Assembly (NCBI GenBank): GCA_029781975.1
Contig: JAKOVQ010000010.1
Location: 1 to 64,000, forward strand
Reading direction: 5' to 3'
Origin: Acidobacteriota bacterium
Lineage (GTDB): Bacteria; Acidobacteriota; Thermoanaerobaculia; UBA5066
Length of the DNA stretch: 64,000 nt
This document shows positions 1-7,835 of this stretch, one piece after another (position 1 is the first letter of the stretch; each line of letters begins with the position of its first letter). The position numbers and the translations under genes are program-made. Under the pieces are notes generated by a model that ran no database searches, had not been told where the DNA came from, and saw only the letters and a program-made list of their open reading frames with translations.

Positions 1-2
1 CG

Positions 3-127
3 TCAGACAGCAGGCCCGCCTGATCCTCCGGCGCCGCGCCGGCGGGCGAGCGGGTCCCGGCCCGTGCTCGGACGGACTCGCGCAGGGGCATCCGTCGCCC
101 GCCTCTCGCGCCCCCCGGGGCGCGAGG
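3..127. repeat. Left arm of long inverted repeat
   Basis: Positions 45-127 are the reverse complement of 6070-6151 with about three substitutions and one single-base indel. Positions 3-26 are the reverse complement of 6171-6194 with one mismatch. The 18-19 bases between the two blocks differ. The arm reaches the window edge and may continue outside it. The inner border is sharp: bases after 127 do not match bases before 6070. It may be a dispersed intergenic repeat present in opposite orientation, or the boundary of a mobilised segment. No transposase is visible. Confidence 0.85.
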
Positions 128-213
128 GAATCGAGAGCCGAACCCGCCGCTTTCGCCGCCAGGGAATTCATGGCCCGCGCGCGGTGCTACCGTGTGACCG
201 GAAGACGCTTGGA

Positions 214-1152
214 ATGACGATGGAGCGCTCCGAGATCACCCTTCACGGGCAGAAGCTCAGCTACTGCAAGGCCGGGAAGGGTCCGCTCCTCGTCCTCCTC
301 CACGGCATTGCGGGAACCGCGTCCACCTGGGACCCCGTGATCCCCTGGCTCGCCGAGCGCTACACCGTCCTCGCCCCCGACCTCCTCGGCCACGGGGAGT
401 CCGCGAAGCCCGAGGGGGACTACTCGCTCGGGGCGTACGCGAACGGGGTCCGCGACCTCCTCGCCGCGCTTGGCCACGACCGGGGAACGCTCGTCGGCCA
501 CTCGCTCGGCGGCGGCGTCGCGATGCAGTTCGCCTACCAGTTCCTCGAGCGCTGCGAGCGCCTGGTCCTGGTGTCGAGCGGCGGCCTCGGCCGCGAGCTC
601 CACCCTCTCCTGCGCGCCGCGGCGCTCCCGGGAGCCGAGATCGTCCTCCCCTGGCTCAGCGTGGCGGGCGAGAAGAGCGTCGGCAGGGTCTTCCACAAGC
701 TGCGCGGGATCGGGCTCCGCGCGAGCGCGGACCTCGAGGAGACGTGGCGCGGCTTCGTCTCGCTCGCGGACGCCGGAGCACGCCGGGCGTTCCTCCACAC
801 CGTCCGGGGAATCATCGACCTCCACGGCCAGCGCGTCAGCGCGGCGGACCGCCTCTACCTCGCCGCCGAGCTTCCGACGCTGATTCTCTGGGGCGAGAAG
901 GACCCGCTCATCCCGGTTCTCCACGCCCACGAGGCCCACGAGCGGATCCCTGGAAGCCGCCTGGAGATCTTCCCCGACGCCGGGCACTTCCCCTACCGCG
1001 ACGACCCGCGCCGCTTCGTCTCCACGCTCGTGGAGTTCGTCCAGAGCACCAATCCGCTCCACGTCGACCAGGAGCACATCAAGGACCTGCTCCGCACGGG
1101 TCCGAGGCCGGCCCCCGGAGCGGATCCTCACTCACAGGGAGCGTCGCGATGA
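214..1152 (+). CDS. Alpha/beta-hydrolase
   Basis: A 312-residue alpha/beta-hydrolase fold protein, probably a cytoplasmic esterase or lipase-like hydrolase of unknown substrate. Visible hallmarks are the oxyanion-side LLHGIAG near residue 25, the nucleophile elbow GHSLGGG near residue 95, the acid in GEKDPLIP and the catalytic His in DAGHFPY. The frame stays open upstream, but homology-like sequence begins just after the ATG at 214 (another ATG lies at 220), so 214 is chosen. A TACCGT hexamer at 187-192 could be its -10 element. The stop overlaps the next start (ATGA), so it heads a three-gene operon with a membrane protein and a RidA-like protein. Fold is certain; substrate is unknown. Confidence 0.9.
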   Translation: MTMERSEITLHGQKLSYCKAGKGPLLVLLHGIAGTASTWDPVIPWLAERYTVLAPDLLGHGESAKPEGDYSLGAYANGVRDLLAALGHDRGTLVGHSLGGGVAMQFAYQFLERCERLVLVSSGGLGRELHPLLRAAALPGAEIVLPWLSVAGEKSVGRVFHKLRGIGLRASADLEETWRGFVSLADAGARRAFLHTVRGIIDLHGQRVSAADRLYLAAELPTLILWGEKDPLIPVLHAHEAHERIPGSRLEIFPDAGHFPYRDDPRRFVSTLVEFVQSTNPLHVDQEHIKDLLRTGPRPAPGADPHSQGASR

Positions 1153-1532
1153 CCTTCGCCCGCCGCGTGTTCCTGATCGCCGCCGTCTACGGCATCCTCG
1201 CCCTCGGCCCCCAGTACTTCATGGAGGCGATGGTCGGCCGGGACTTCCCGCCGCCCATCACGCACCCCGAGCACTTCTACGGCTTCATCGGCGTCGCCCT
1301 CGCATGGCAGCTCCTCTTCATCGTCATCGCCCGCGACCCCGTCCGCTTCCGCCCCGCCATGCCGGTCGCCGTGGTCGAGAAGGTCTCGTTCGGCGCTGCG
1401 GCCGTCGTCCTCTACCTCCAGGGGCGGCTCGCCGCCGCCGTCTTCGCCGCGGGTCTCGTCGACCTCGTCCTCGCCGCCCTCTTCCTCGCCGCGTTCCGGC
1501 TCACGCCGCGCGTCGAGCCGCCGTCCGCATGA
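1149..1532 (+). CDS. Small four-helix membrane protein
   Basis: A 127-residue protein with four predicted membrane helices and short loops, roughly residues 5-25, 45-63, 73-92 and 95-115. It has no signal peptide beyond the first helix and no recognised catalytic motif. The conserved-looking loop between helices 1 and 2 contains PPITHPEHFYGF. It starts inside the stop of the hydrolase (ATGA) and its own stop overlaps the RidA-like start in the same way, so translation is probably coupled. I do not recognise a named family; it resembles small uncharacterised integral membrane proteins. Confidence 0.75.
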   Translation: MTFARRVFLIAAVYGILALGPQYFMEAMVGRDFPPPITHPEHFYGFIGVALAWQLLFIVIARDPVRFRPAMPVAVVEKVSFGAAAVVLYLQGRLAAAVFAAGLVDLVLAALFLAAFRLTPRVEPPSA

Positions 1533-2053
1533 GTCTCGACGCCTCGGATCCCGATGGAGGACAGGCGACTTCGATCGAGAGCCGCCTTCAGCGGCTCGGC
1601 CTGTCGCTTCCGCCGCCCCTGTCGCCTCCCCCCGGAGTCGTCCTCCCCTTCGCCTCCGTCCGGGTCGTCGGGTGCCGCGCGCTCGTCTCCGGGCACGGCC
1701 CCCAGAACCCCGACGGGTCCCTCGCCGGCCCCTTCGGCAAGGTGGGAAGCGACCTCACGATCGACGAGGCCTACGTCTCTGCGCGCCTCACCGCGCTCTC
1801 GATCCTCGGAAGCCTCCATCGCTCCCTCGGCAACCTCGACCGGATCGCCGCCTGGACGCGCGTCTTCGGGATGGTCAACTCGGCCCCCGGCTTCCGGATG
1901 CAGCCGAGCGTCATCAACGGCTTCTCCGACCTGATCCTCGACCTCTTCGGACCCGACGTCGGCGCCCACGCCCGGAGCGCCGTCGGCATGGCGGAGCTGC
2001 CTTTCGGGATCCCCGTCGAGATCGAGGCCGAGGTGGAGCTCCGCACGGACTGA
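1529..2053 (+). CDS. RidA/YjgF-family protein
   Basis: A 174-residue protein whose residues about 20-172 match the RidA/YjgF fold. Visible features are the VSGHGPQNPDGSL strand-turn, the helix beginning SARLTALSILGSL, and the closing HARSAVGMAELPFGIPVEIE, where the Arg matches the substrate-carboxylate Arg of active RidA deaminases. RidA enzymes hydrolyse reactive enamine/imine intermediates, but this longer, divergent subfamily may have another role. It is the last gene of the operon starting at 214, coupled through ATGA at 1529. The neighbouring hydrolase suggests a shared small-molecule pathway, which is inference. Confidence 0.85.
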   Translation: MSLDASDPDGGQATSIESRLQRLGLSLPPPLSPPPGVVLPFASVRVVGCRALVSGHGPQNPDGSLAGPFGKVGSDLTIDEAYVSARLTALSILGSLHRSLGNLDRIAAWTRVFGMVNSAPGFRMQPSVINGFSDLILDLFGPDVGAHARSAVGMAELPFGIPVEIEAEVELRTD

Positions 2054-2059
2054 ACCCGA

Positions 2060-2074
2060 GGCGGACGATCCGCC
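2060..2074. terminator. Short GC hairpin between convergent genes
   Basis: A perfect 6-bp stem (GGCGGA/TCCGCC) with a 3-base loop lies 7 bases past the RidA-like stop and before the convergent gene ending at 2180. There is no T tract, so termination is only a possibility. The remaining 2075-2179 shows nothing else. Confidence 0.35.
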
Positions 2075-2179
2075 GCGACGACCGCCAGGGGAATCGACGG
2101 ACGCTCGGAGCCCGGCGAGGCCAGTCCGGAAGCCTGTAGTCCACGCGCTGGGCCATGGCGCCCAACGCTGCAACGGCGA

Positions 2180-3502
2180 TCAAGGGTTCCCGCTGCGCCT
2201 TTCGCGGAACGTATGCCACGCGCCGATGCTCGTCACTCCCGCGACAAACACGAACTGAAGGAGTCGAGTCACAGTCGTCCAGCCCGCGAAGCCGTGGAGC
2301 GCTGACACGAAGTGGAGGTCGAAGACGCTTTGAAGGTAGCTGATCGTGCCGTCGCCGAAGGTGGCCTTTTCGTAAGCTTGCCATTCGCTGGAGTACTCCC
2401 ACGCATTGACGAGGAATCCGACGCAAAGCGAAAGTGCCAGGAGCCTTGATGGGAACCGCCGCGGGGACACTGGAGATCGGAGGAGGGCAAGATGCAGCAG
2501 GGGCAGAAACGGGAGAAGGAATCGCGGGCCCCAGCACCAGCCGCCCTCGAAAGAACCCCAGAAGGAATAGAGGACGAGGTACGAGGTGAACACGCCGAGC
2601 ACTGCCCGGTCGGCCGGGGCGGACGAGCGCGGCGCCCGCACGAAATCGTAGGTCAGGAAAGCAAGAGCGATCGCGGAGGGGAGAGAGTAGTAGACCAGCC
2701 CCCGGCCTGGCGAGAGCAGCAGACCGTACAGGCCTCGAAGCAGTGGCGTGCTGAAGGTCTCGCCCGTGTAGCCAAATGCGGTGACGGAGCCGTACCGCGC
2801 CTCGTTGTAGAGCGCCCAGGACAGCAATGTCACAGCGCTCGCGCTCACGCCCGAGAAGAGGAGCCGGCGCGCTGCGCGCCCCGACACTCGCGCGGCACGC
2901 CACGGTAGAGCGACGGTGGCCAGCCCGAGGAGGGGCAAGAAGATAGCGTAGTTGAGACCCGCTGCCCCGAGGAACGCGAATCCCCCGGGCCTGGGCGCAG
3001 TGGCATTCGGTGCCGGGAGGTAGGCGAGGAAGGCAGCGGTGAGGAGGAGTGCGGTGAGGGGTTCGGAGAAGAGGAGTCGGGAGTAGGGTAAGAGAAGCGT
3101 CGACCACAGGAGGGTCCACGCTCCTGCACCCGCCACCTGCACAGTGGCGCCCCGCCGGCGGGCGAGAAGGAACCAGCATGCGACAAGGGCGCTCGTGAGG
3201 AGGGGCGAAAAGAGAAACGCCGTGACGCGATAGCCGAGCCGATGCGGGTCTCCTGCTCCGAGGGTGCCGGCCGCGAAACCTGCTGCGTACGTTGGCAGCA
3301 TGAGGAGGGACTGGAGGGGACCGTACTTGATCGGACCGAACTCGGGCGTGCGGACCGATGCGGCTGTCAGCAGGGAGCGTGTCAGCGCAAGCCGTTGTAT
3401 AGCGTCGACGGTACCCCAGGTGTGATGCCCAAGCGCCGAGAGCGCGATGAACGTCAGGGCCGCGAGCCTGATGGCGATGGCGCGGTCGGACCGAGCGGGC
3501 AT
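2180..3502 (-). CDS. Polytopic glycosyltransferase-like membrane protein
   Basis: A 440-residue integral membrane protein with about ten hydrophobic segments. It resembles uncharacterised GT-C/family 39-like proteins. The first loop has Asp in TWGTVDAIQRLAL where lipid-linked sugar transferases keep an acidic residue, followed by the YGPLQSLLMLPTY segment. Later come LLSPGRGLVYYSLP and GGWCWGPRFLLPFLPLL, also typical of that group. Inferred function is transfer of a sugar from a polyprenyl-phosphate donor on the outer face of the membrane; the acceptor is unknown. It starts 3 bases after the stop of the secreted glycosidase, so the two form an operon. Codon use is less G+C-biased than in surrounding genes, as in its partner. 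Confidence 0.75.
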   Translation of the reverse strand: MPARSDRAIAIRLAALTFIALSALGHHTWGTVDAIQRLALTRSLLTAASVRTPEFGPIKYGPLQSLLMLPTYAAGFAAGTLGAGDPHRLGYRVTAFLFSPLLTSALVACWFLLARRRGATVQVAGAGAWTLLWSTLLLPYSRLLFSEPLTALLLTAAFLAYLPAPNATAPRPGGFAFLGAAGLNYAIFLPLLGLATVALPWRAARVSGRAARRLLFSGVSASAVTLLSWALYNEARYGSVTAFGYTGETFSTPLLRGLYGLLLSPGRGLVYYSLPSAIALAFLTYDFVRAPRSSAPADRAVLGVFTSYLVLYSFWGSFEGGWCWGPRFLLPFLPLLHLALLRSPVSPRRFPSRLLALSLCVGFLVNAWEYSSEWQAYEKATFGDGTISYLQSVFDLHFVSALHGFAGWTTVTRLLQFVFVAGVTSIGAWHTFRERRSGNP

Positions 3503-3505
3503 GAG

Positions 3506-5431
3506 CTATGGCGCCACGGCAGGCGCGAAGAACCCGGTGACGTCGAAGATGAAGTGTGCCGAGTTGCCGGGGGGTGCGTCGAGATACACGTCGAATGCGC
3601 CTGGAGCGCTGTTTGGGGCGTTGACGTACACATTCGCGATGCAGGCGCGCGTGGTGTTCGCCGCGAACGAGACGACGGAAGACGCGGGAACAGCATATCC
3701 AGCCGGGAAGACGCGAAAGCTCCCTCCTGCGGTCTCATTCGTGGCGGTGGCATTGCCGACGAGGGCGATTGCCCTCGTCGGGATTCCGCAACGGCCCCAC
3801 GCGACGAAATGGCGCACAGGTAGCCCGCTTGAGATACTGGCGTTGCCGCCCGAGGCATCTCTCGTGTCGATGAGGCGGCACGGCGTAATCGTGTTGTAGC
3901 TTAGGGGCTCTGGCCGCGGTTCCTGGGAGGAGGGGCTCCGAAGGAGGACATTGTCGCTGGACCCGATGGCCCAGTGCTGAATGCCGGCGTAGCCCGAGGT
4001 GTAGGTGGTGTCGTTGGCGACGAGCAGCTCGACGCCGTTGATGGCGAGGGAGATACGCGAGCCAGTGCATGTCAGTCTCAGCCGCACATACTCGGCGGTT
4101 GGGTTGGCGGTGGTCATAGTGCTAAGTGACAATCCGGCTGCGCTCCAGAGCACTGCCTGCCCGTTGGCACGGAGGAGTCCGAGATAGCCACCCTGGGTGT
4201 ATGTGCCGGTGAGGCTTGAAGTCCGTCCCAGCAGACCCAGCCAGTTCGTGGGCTGTCCAAGGGTGTCCGTGATGTGAACCGTCGCTTCGATGGAAAAATC
4301 GGCTTGTGGAAGCGTGGTGATCTTCGCGGCGAATCCTTGGGTTGTACTTGTGATGCCCCCGTCCCGGAGGAGGGCGGTTCCGGTCGGGACCGTCCAGCGG
4401 TGGAGCAGTACGCTCCAGGGGTAGTCGAAGTGTTCCTTGAGGAGAGGCGGATCCGGGACCCAGTCGTCATAGGGCAGGTGTGACTGAAGATAGTAGGCGC
4501 CAGGCTTCCACTCCCCCGACGCTTTGAGCAGGCCCTGGAGATGAGGACCATCGTCCTGGAGCATGAAGTCGAAGAGTCCGCCTACGCGCTCGCGCGGGCC
4601 GAAGAGCTCGAACACCGCTTCTATTGCATTCCCGCCGCTCGGTGGGTCGTCGCCCCCCTGGGTAAAGCCGAACTCGGTTATCCAAATCGGCTTGTTGGTG
4701 AGATCGCCATTCCAGTCGACGTCCCACACGAGATAGTCGAACACCTTGCTCAAGATGCCGTTTGGCCCCGGGAGAGCATTCTCTTCGTAGGCGTGAAGGC
4801 TCACGACGTCGATGAGTGCGGAGGCATTGACGGCGGTCATGGCATCGAACATTTCCCGCGCAGAGATTGGTGCCCCAAAGCTGCCTGAGAGATCAGGCGC
4901 TGTAATGATTGCGACGCTGTCGGTGGCACGAATCGTCTGTGCGCCGGGGGCGAGGATGATGGTGGCGTACTCGGTCGCGGTTCCGTGCCACGCGAAATCT
5001 TCGTCCGGTTCGTTCCAGAGTCCGTAGGCGTTGACTGCACCACGATATCTGTCCGCGACCGCATGGACGAAGGTCTGCCATTCGGTGCTGGAGCGGGGAA
5101 CGCATGCGGTTCCCGAGTCCCCGGCTCTGCATGCCCAGGCCGGGGTCTGGTTGAGGTTCGCGAGAACGTGGATGCCGCGAGAGGTGGCTGCTTCGACCGC
5201 ACGGTCAGAGCCATTCCAATCAAAGGGGCCACTCTGCGTTGGCTGAATGGTTGCCCAGTTGAAGTCGAGCCGCACCCAGTTAAGGTGCATCTGCGTCACG
5301 GCGTCGAGTTCGGGGCCGTTCGCCAAGTGTGAATTCACACCCCTGATTGGGATGTAGAGGCGCTGGCCGTAGGCTAGATTCCCGAGGAAAAGCGGGAGCA
5401 GCAGGAAGTGGTGTCTTGACCAGAATGACAT
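3506..5431 (-). CDS. Secreted GH clan A-type glycosidase with PCRLIDTR C-terminal domain
   Basis: A 641-residue exported protein. Residues 1-22 form a signal peptide ending near YGQ. Residues about 25-330 are a TIM-barrel glycosidase of the GH5/GH39 type: LWNEPDE supplies the acid/base Glu141 and PIWITEFGFT the nucleophile Glu253, eight strands apart in pattern. Residues about 350-500 look like a concanavalin/LamG-type beta sandwich that may bind glycan. Residues about 510-641 begin TPCRLIDTRDASGG and end DVTGFFAP, a beta domain common at the C terminus of secreted Acidobacteriota proteins and probably used for surface display. The start is well supported by AGAGGAG six bases upstream. The polysaccharide substrate cannot be read from sequence. 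Lower G+C than its neighbours suggests acquisition by transfer. Confidence 0.88.
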   Translation of the reverse strand: MSFWSRHHFLLLPLFLGNLAYGQRLYIPIRGVNSHLANGPELDAVTQMHLNWVRLDFNWATIQPTQSGPFDWNGSDRAVEAATSRGIHVLANLNQTPAWACRAGDSGTACVPRSSTEWQTFVHAVADRYRGAVNAYGLWNEPDEDFAWHGTATEYATIILAPGAQTIRATDSVAIITAPDLSGSFGAPISAREMFDAMTAVNASALIDVVSLHAYEENALPGPNGILSKVFDYLVWDVDWNGDLTNKPIWITEFGFTQGGDDPPSGGNAIEAVFELFGPRERVGGLFDFMLQDDGPHLQGLLKASGEWKPGAYYLQSHLPYDDWVPDPPLLKEHFDYPWSVLLHRWTVPTGTALLRDGGITSTTQGFAAKITTLPQADFSIEATVHITDTLGQPTNWLGLLGRTSSLTGTYTQGGYLGLLRANGQAVLWSAAGLSLSTMTTANPTAEYVRLRLTCTGSRISLAINGVELLVANDTTYTSGYAGIQHWAIGSSDNVLLRSPSSQEPRPEPLSYNTITPCRLIDTRDASGGNASISSGLPVRHFVAWGRCGIPTRAIALVGNATATNETAGGSFRVFPAGYAVPASSVVSFAANTTRACIANVYVNAPNSAPGAFDVYLDAPPGNSAHFIFDVTGFFAPAVAP

Positions 5432-5439
5432 TCGATCTC

Positions 5440-5945
5440 CTCTTGGAGGTTCGGCACTTGGCCTTGCGGGGTACTGCGACGGCCTGCGACGTCCCGTAGT
5501 CTGTGTTGAGCGAACCAGTAGGTGCGGGCTTGTCGATTCGGATGGTGGTTGCCGTTGCAGGCGGGGAGAACATGGCCCTGTCGTGGGCAGGTGTTTCTTG
5601 AGTCGATGCTGATTGGTGTCGGAGAGGTATTCGATGCGGCATTCGCCTCCATTGCCGTGGTTGATGAGGAGGCGGTACCGGCCGGATTCGGCAATGTCGG
5701 TCCTGGTGGAGGGTGGGAGGACTCAGCCGGCGGATGCTCGCGTGCGCTGTCGAGCGCGAGGATGACTCGGTAGCTTTCACAGGGAACACGGTCGACGCGT
5801 TGTCGTCGCTTGGCAAGTCGGGAGCTGAACTCAGAGTTCTTCACGTGGTGTCGAGTACCCGGGGTCCTCGAAGGGCCCGAGGGCTGGTTGATGGTCGCGA
5901 TGAGTTCGTACCTGGCACACTCAGCGATTCGCTCCTGACGGATCG
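5440..5945 (-). pseudogene. Possible decayed coding remnant upstream of the glycosidase
   Basis: No intact gene is convincing between 5432 and 6343. On the minus strand, coding-like fragments sit in different frames: one containing RIAECARYELIATINQPSG (about 5925-5860) and ESYRVILALDSAREHPP (about 5780-5730), another with ESGRYRLLINHGNGG and ECRIEYLSDTN (about 5690-5610). Joining them needs at least one frameshift. The second fragment happens to be in frame with the glycosidase ATG but has no start codon of its own. This may be an eroded beta-domain gene or chance. The bases from 5946 to 6069 show nothing further. Confidence 0.22.
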
Positions 5946-6069
5946 ATTACCCATGCTACCAAAGGGTGTGGCGACCGATGAAGATGTCCCTCCGGGCGTC
6001 GCGGAGGAGCCGCTCGCCGACTTCGAGGGGGGCCGGGAGGTGGTGGTCTGGTCCCGACCGCTCCGTCGT

Positions 6070-6194
6070 CCTCGCACCCGGGGGGCGCGAGAGGCGGGCG
6101 GCGGATGCCCCCGCGCGAGTCCGTCCGAGCACGGGCCGGGACCCGCTCGCCCCGGGGTCCCGCCCCCGCAGGATCAGGCGGCCCTGCTGTCTGA
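6070..6194. repeat. Right arm of long inverted repeat
   Basis: Reverse-complement copy of the left arm. Blocks 6070-6151 and 6171-6194 match 127-45 and 26-3, including an uninterrupted identical run of about 39 bases ending at 6151. The two arms point away from each other and enclose about 5.9 kb. The outer end of this copy runs into a 9-bp-stem hairpin at 6178-6215. Confidence 0.85.
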
Positions 6195-6215
6195 GCGAAG
6201 CGAGTTCAGGGCCGC
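6178..6215. other. Hairpin at outer end of the repeat
   Basis: A perfect 9-bp stem, GCGGCCCTG (6178-6186) and CAGGGCCGC (6207-6215), encloses a 20-base loop containing GAGCGAAGCGAG, itself a near-palindrome. The left arm of the repeat runs off the window before its equivalent could be seen. It could be a transcript-processing or termination structure, or a structured end of the repeat. Confidence 0.5.
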
Positions 6216-6269
6216 CCCGGAGGGGGCGGGTCCCCGGGGCGCCAGCGGGTGGCCCGCGCGCAGCGGACC

Positions 6270-6301
6270 GCGTGGGGGCGTCCGACGCCCGCCCCCCACG
6301 C
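6270..6301. other. GC-rich hairpin in leader of the following gene
   Basis: GCGTGGGGGCG (6270-6280) pairs with CGCCCCCCACGC (6290-6301), leaving one bulged C and a 9-base loop. It lies just before the TACACT -10-like element of the gene starting at 6344. There is no T tract. It could end transcription coming from the repeat or be a protein-binding site. Confidence 0.4.
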
Positions 6302-6343
6302 TCGCACGGTCCCCCCGAGCCGACTCGCTACACTCGCCCCGCC

Positions 6344-7462
6344 GTGACCCCGGACGCCCGCTCTCCGTGGCTCTTCTCCCGGCGCGCCGACCTTCTCCTC
6401 TTCGGCGGGCCGGCGCTGGTCTCGGTCCTCCTCCTCTTCTGGGGGGCGCACACAGGCGACCTGAACGGCGACCTCCCCCTCTCGCTCTGGGTCGTGACCG
6501 TCGTCGGGGTCGACGTCGCCCACGTCTGGTCGACGTTCTGGAGGGTCTACGCCGACCCGCAGGAGCTGCGGCGGCGGCCCGTGCTCTACGCGGCGCTGCC
6601 AGCCACGGCGTACGCGCTCGGGGTCCTCGCCTACACCGCCGGGCCGCTCGTCTTCTGGCGGATCCTGGCCTACGTGGCGGTCTTCCACTTCGTGAGGCAG
6701 CAGTACGGCTGGGTCGCGCTCTACCGGCGGAAGAGCGGCGAGAACGACGAGCCGGGCTCTGCCTGGCAACGGCGGCTCGACGCGCTGACGGTCTACGGGG
6801 CGACGGTGGCCCCGCTCGTCTTCTGGCACGCGAACATGCCGCGGAAGTTCCACTGGTTCCTCGACGGCGACTTCGTCGCGGGCGTCCTCCCGCGGGAGGC
6901 GGGCGTCGCCGCGCTGGGCCTCTTCGGCCTCGTCTTCCTCGCCTGGGTCGGCAAGGAGGCGTGGCGGATCGCGACCGGGCGCGGCGTCTCGTGGGGGAAG
7001 GTGATCGTCGTGACGACGACCGTCCTCGTCTGGAACCTCGGGATCGTCGTCTTCGACTCCGACTACGCCTTCACCGTGACGAACGTCCTCGTCCACGGCG
7101 TGCCGTACTTCGGGCTCGTCTGGCTGACGGAGCGGCGCGCGGCGGAGAGGCGCCAGGCGCTCCGCGCCCCGCGCGTCCTCTCGGACCGCGCCGCGGCGAG
7201 CCTCCTCGTCTTCCTCGTCCCGCTCGTCGCCGCGGCGTTCCTCGAGGAGTGGGGGTGGGACCGGCTCGTCTGGCACGACAACGGGGCGATCTTCCCGGGG
7301 CCGGCGGTCGACCCCGGAACGGTGGCCCTGGCTCTCCTGGTGCCGCTCCTTGCCCTCCCCCAGGCGACGCACTATCTTCTGGACGCGTGGATCTGGAAGG
7401 TGCGCCCCGAGAACGCGTCGGCCGCCGAGGCGGTCGGGATCGCCGCCGCGGGCGGGAGCTGA
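6344..7462 (+). CDS. Polytopic membrane protein of unknown function
   Basis: A 372-residue integral membrane protein with about nine hydrophobic helices. Short motifs include VDVAHVWSTFWRVY near residue 50, FHFVRQQYGW near residue 115, NVLVHGVPYF near residue 245 and PQATHYLLDAWIW near the C terminus. The repeated His and Tyr residues within helices suggest a conserved intramembrane site, but I do not recognise a characterised family. A GTG start is chosen because upstream sequence in this frame is repeat-derived and not protein-like. TACACT at 6329-6334 ends nine bases before the GTG, which fits a leaderless transcript. The next gene, speH, starts 4 bases after the stop, so co-transcription is likely. 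Confidence 0.75.
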   Translation: MTPDARSPWLFSRRADLLLFGGPALVSVLLLFWGAHTGDLNGDLPLSLWVVTVVGVDVAHVWSTFWRVYADPQELRRRPVLYAALPATAYALGVLAYTAGPLVFWRILAYVAVFHFVRQQYGWVALYRRKSGENDEPGSAWQRRLDALTVYGATVAPLVFWHANMPRKFHWFLDGDFVAGVLPREAGVAALGLFGLVFLAWVGKEAWRIATGRGVSWGKVIVVTTTVLVWNLGIVVFDSDYAFTVTNVLVHGVPYFGLVWLTERRAAERRQALRAPRVLSDRAAASLLVFLVPLVAAAFLEEWGWDRLVWHDNGAIFPGPAVDPGTVALALLVPLLALPQATHYLLDAWIWKVRPENASAAEAVGIAAAGGS

Positions 7463-7466
7463 GGCC

Positions 7467-7826
7467 GTGAACGCGCACGGGCCGCTGGGGCATCACCTCC
7501 TCCTCGACGTCGCGGGAGCCCCCTTCGCGGTGCTCGACGACGCGGCCCTCCTGGAGGAGGCGCTCCTTTCGGCGGTGAAGGCGATGGGGGCGACGGTCCT
7601 CGGCGTCCACCTCCACCGGCTCTCGCCCCAGGGGGTGAGCGGCGTCGTCGTCATCTCCGAGTCGCACCTGACGGTCCACACCTGGCCCGAGCGGGGGGAG
7701 GCCGCCGTCGACCTCTTCACCTGCGGCGACCCGGCGCGGGCGCGAGCGGCGCTGGCGGAGCTCGAGAGACGTCTCTCGGGAACGCACGCCGTCTCGCGCG
7801 AGCTGGAGCGGGGCGCAGGGGCGTAG
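7467..7826 (+). CDS. speH: S-adenosylmethionine decarboxylase proenzyme (class 1B)
   Basis: A 119-residue pyruvoyl-dependent enzyme that decarboxylates S-adenosylmethionine to supply aminopropyl groups for spermidine. The self-cleavage site is Glu65-Ser66 in ISESHLTVHTWPE: Ser66 becomes the pyruvoyl group. His71 and Cys86 keep the spacing (+5 and +20 from that Ser) of the processing and catalytic residues in the Thermotoga maritima enzyme. Length is normal for the bacterial class. It begins with GTG 4 bases after the membrane protein stop. No spermidine synthase or other polyamine gene lies in the window, so its partner must be elsewhere. Confidence 0.95.
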   Translation: MNAHGPLGHHLLLDVAGAPFAVLDDAALLEEALLSAVKAMGATVLGVHLHRLSPQGVSGVVVISESHLTVHTWPERGEAAVDLFTCGDPARARAALAELERRLSGTHAVSRELERGAGA

Positions 7827-7835
7827 AGTCGGCCC

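Noticed and set aside
5713-7470. Plus-strand frame continuing from 5713 to 7470
   Set aside because: It crosses the inverted repeat and reads as Arg/Pro-rich text; the real protein in this stretch is the membrane protein starting at 6344 in another frame.
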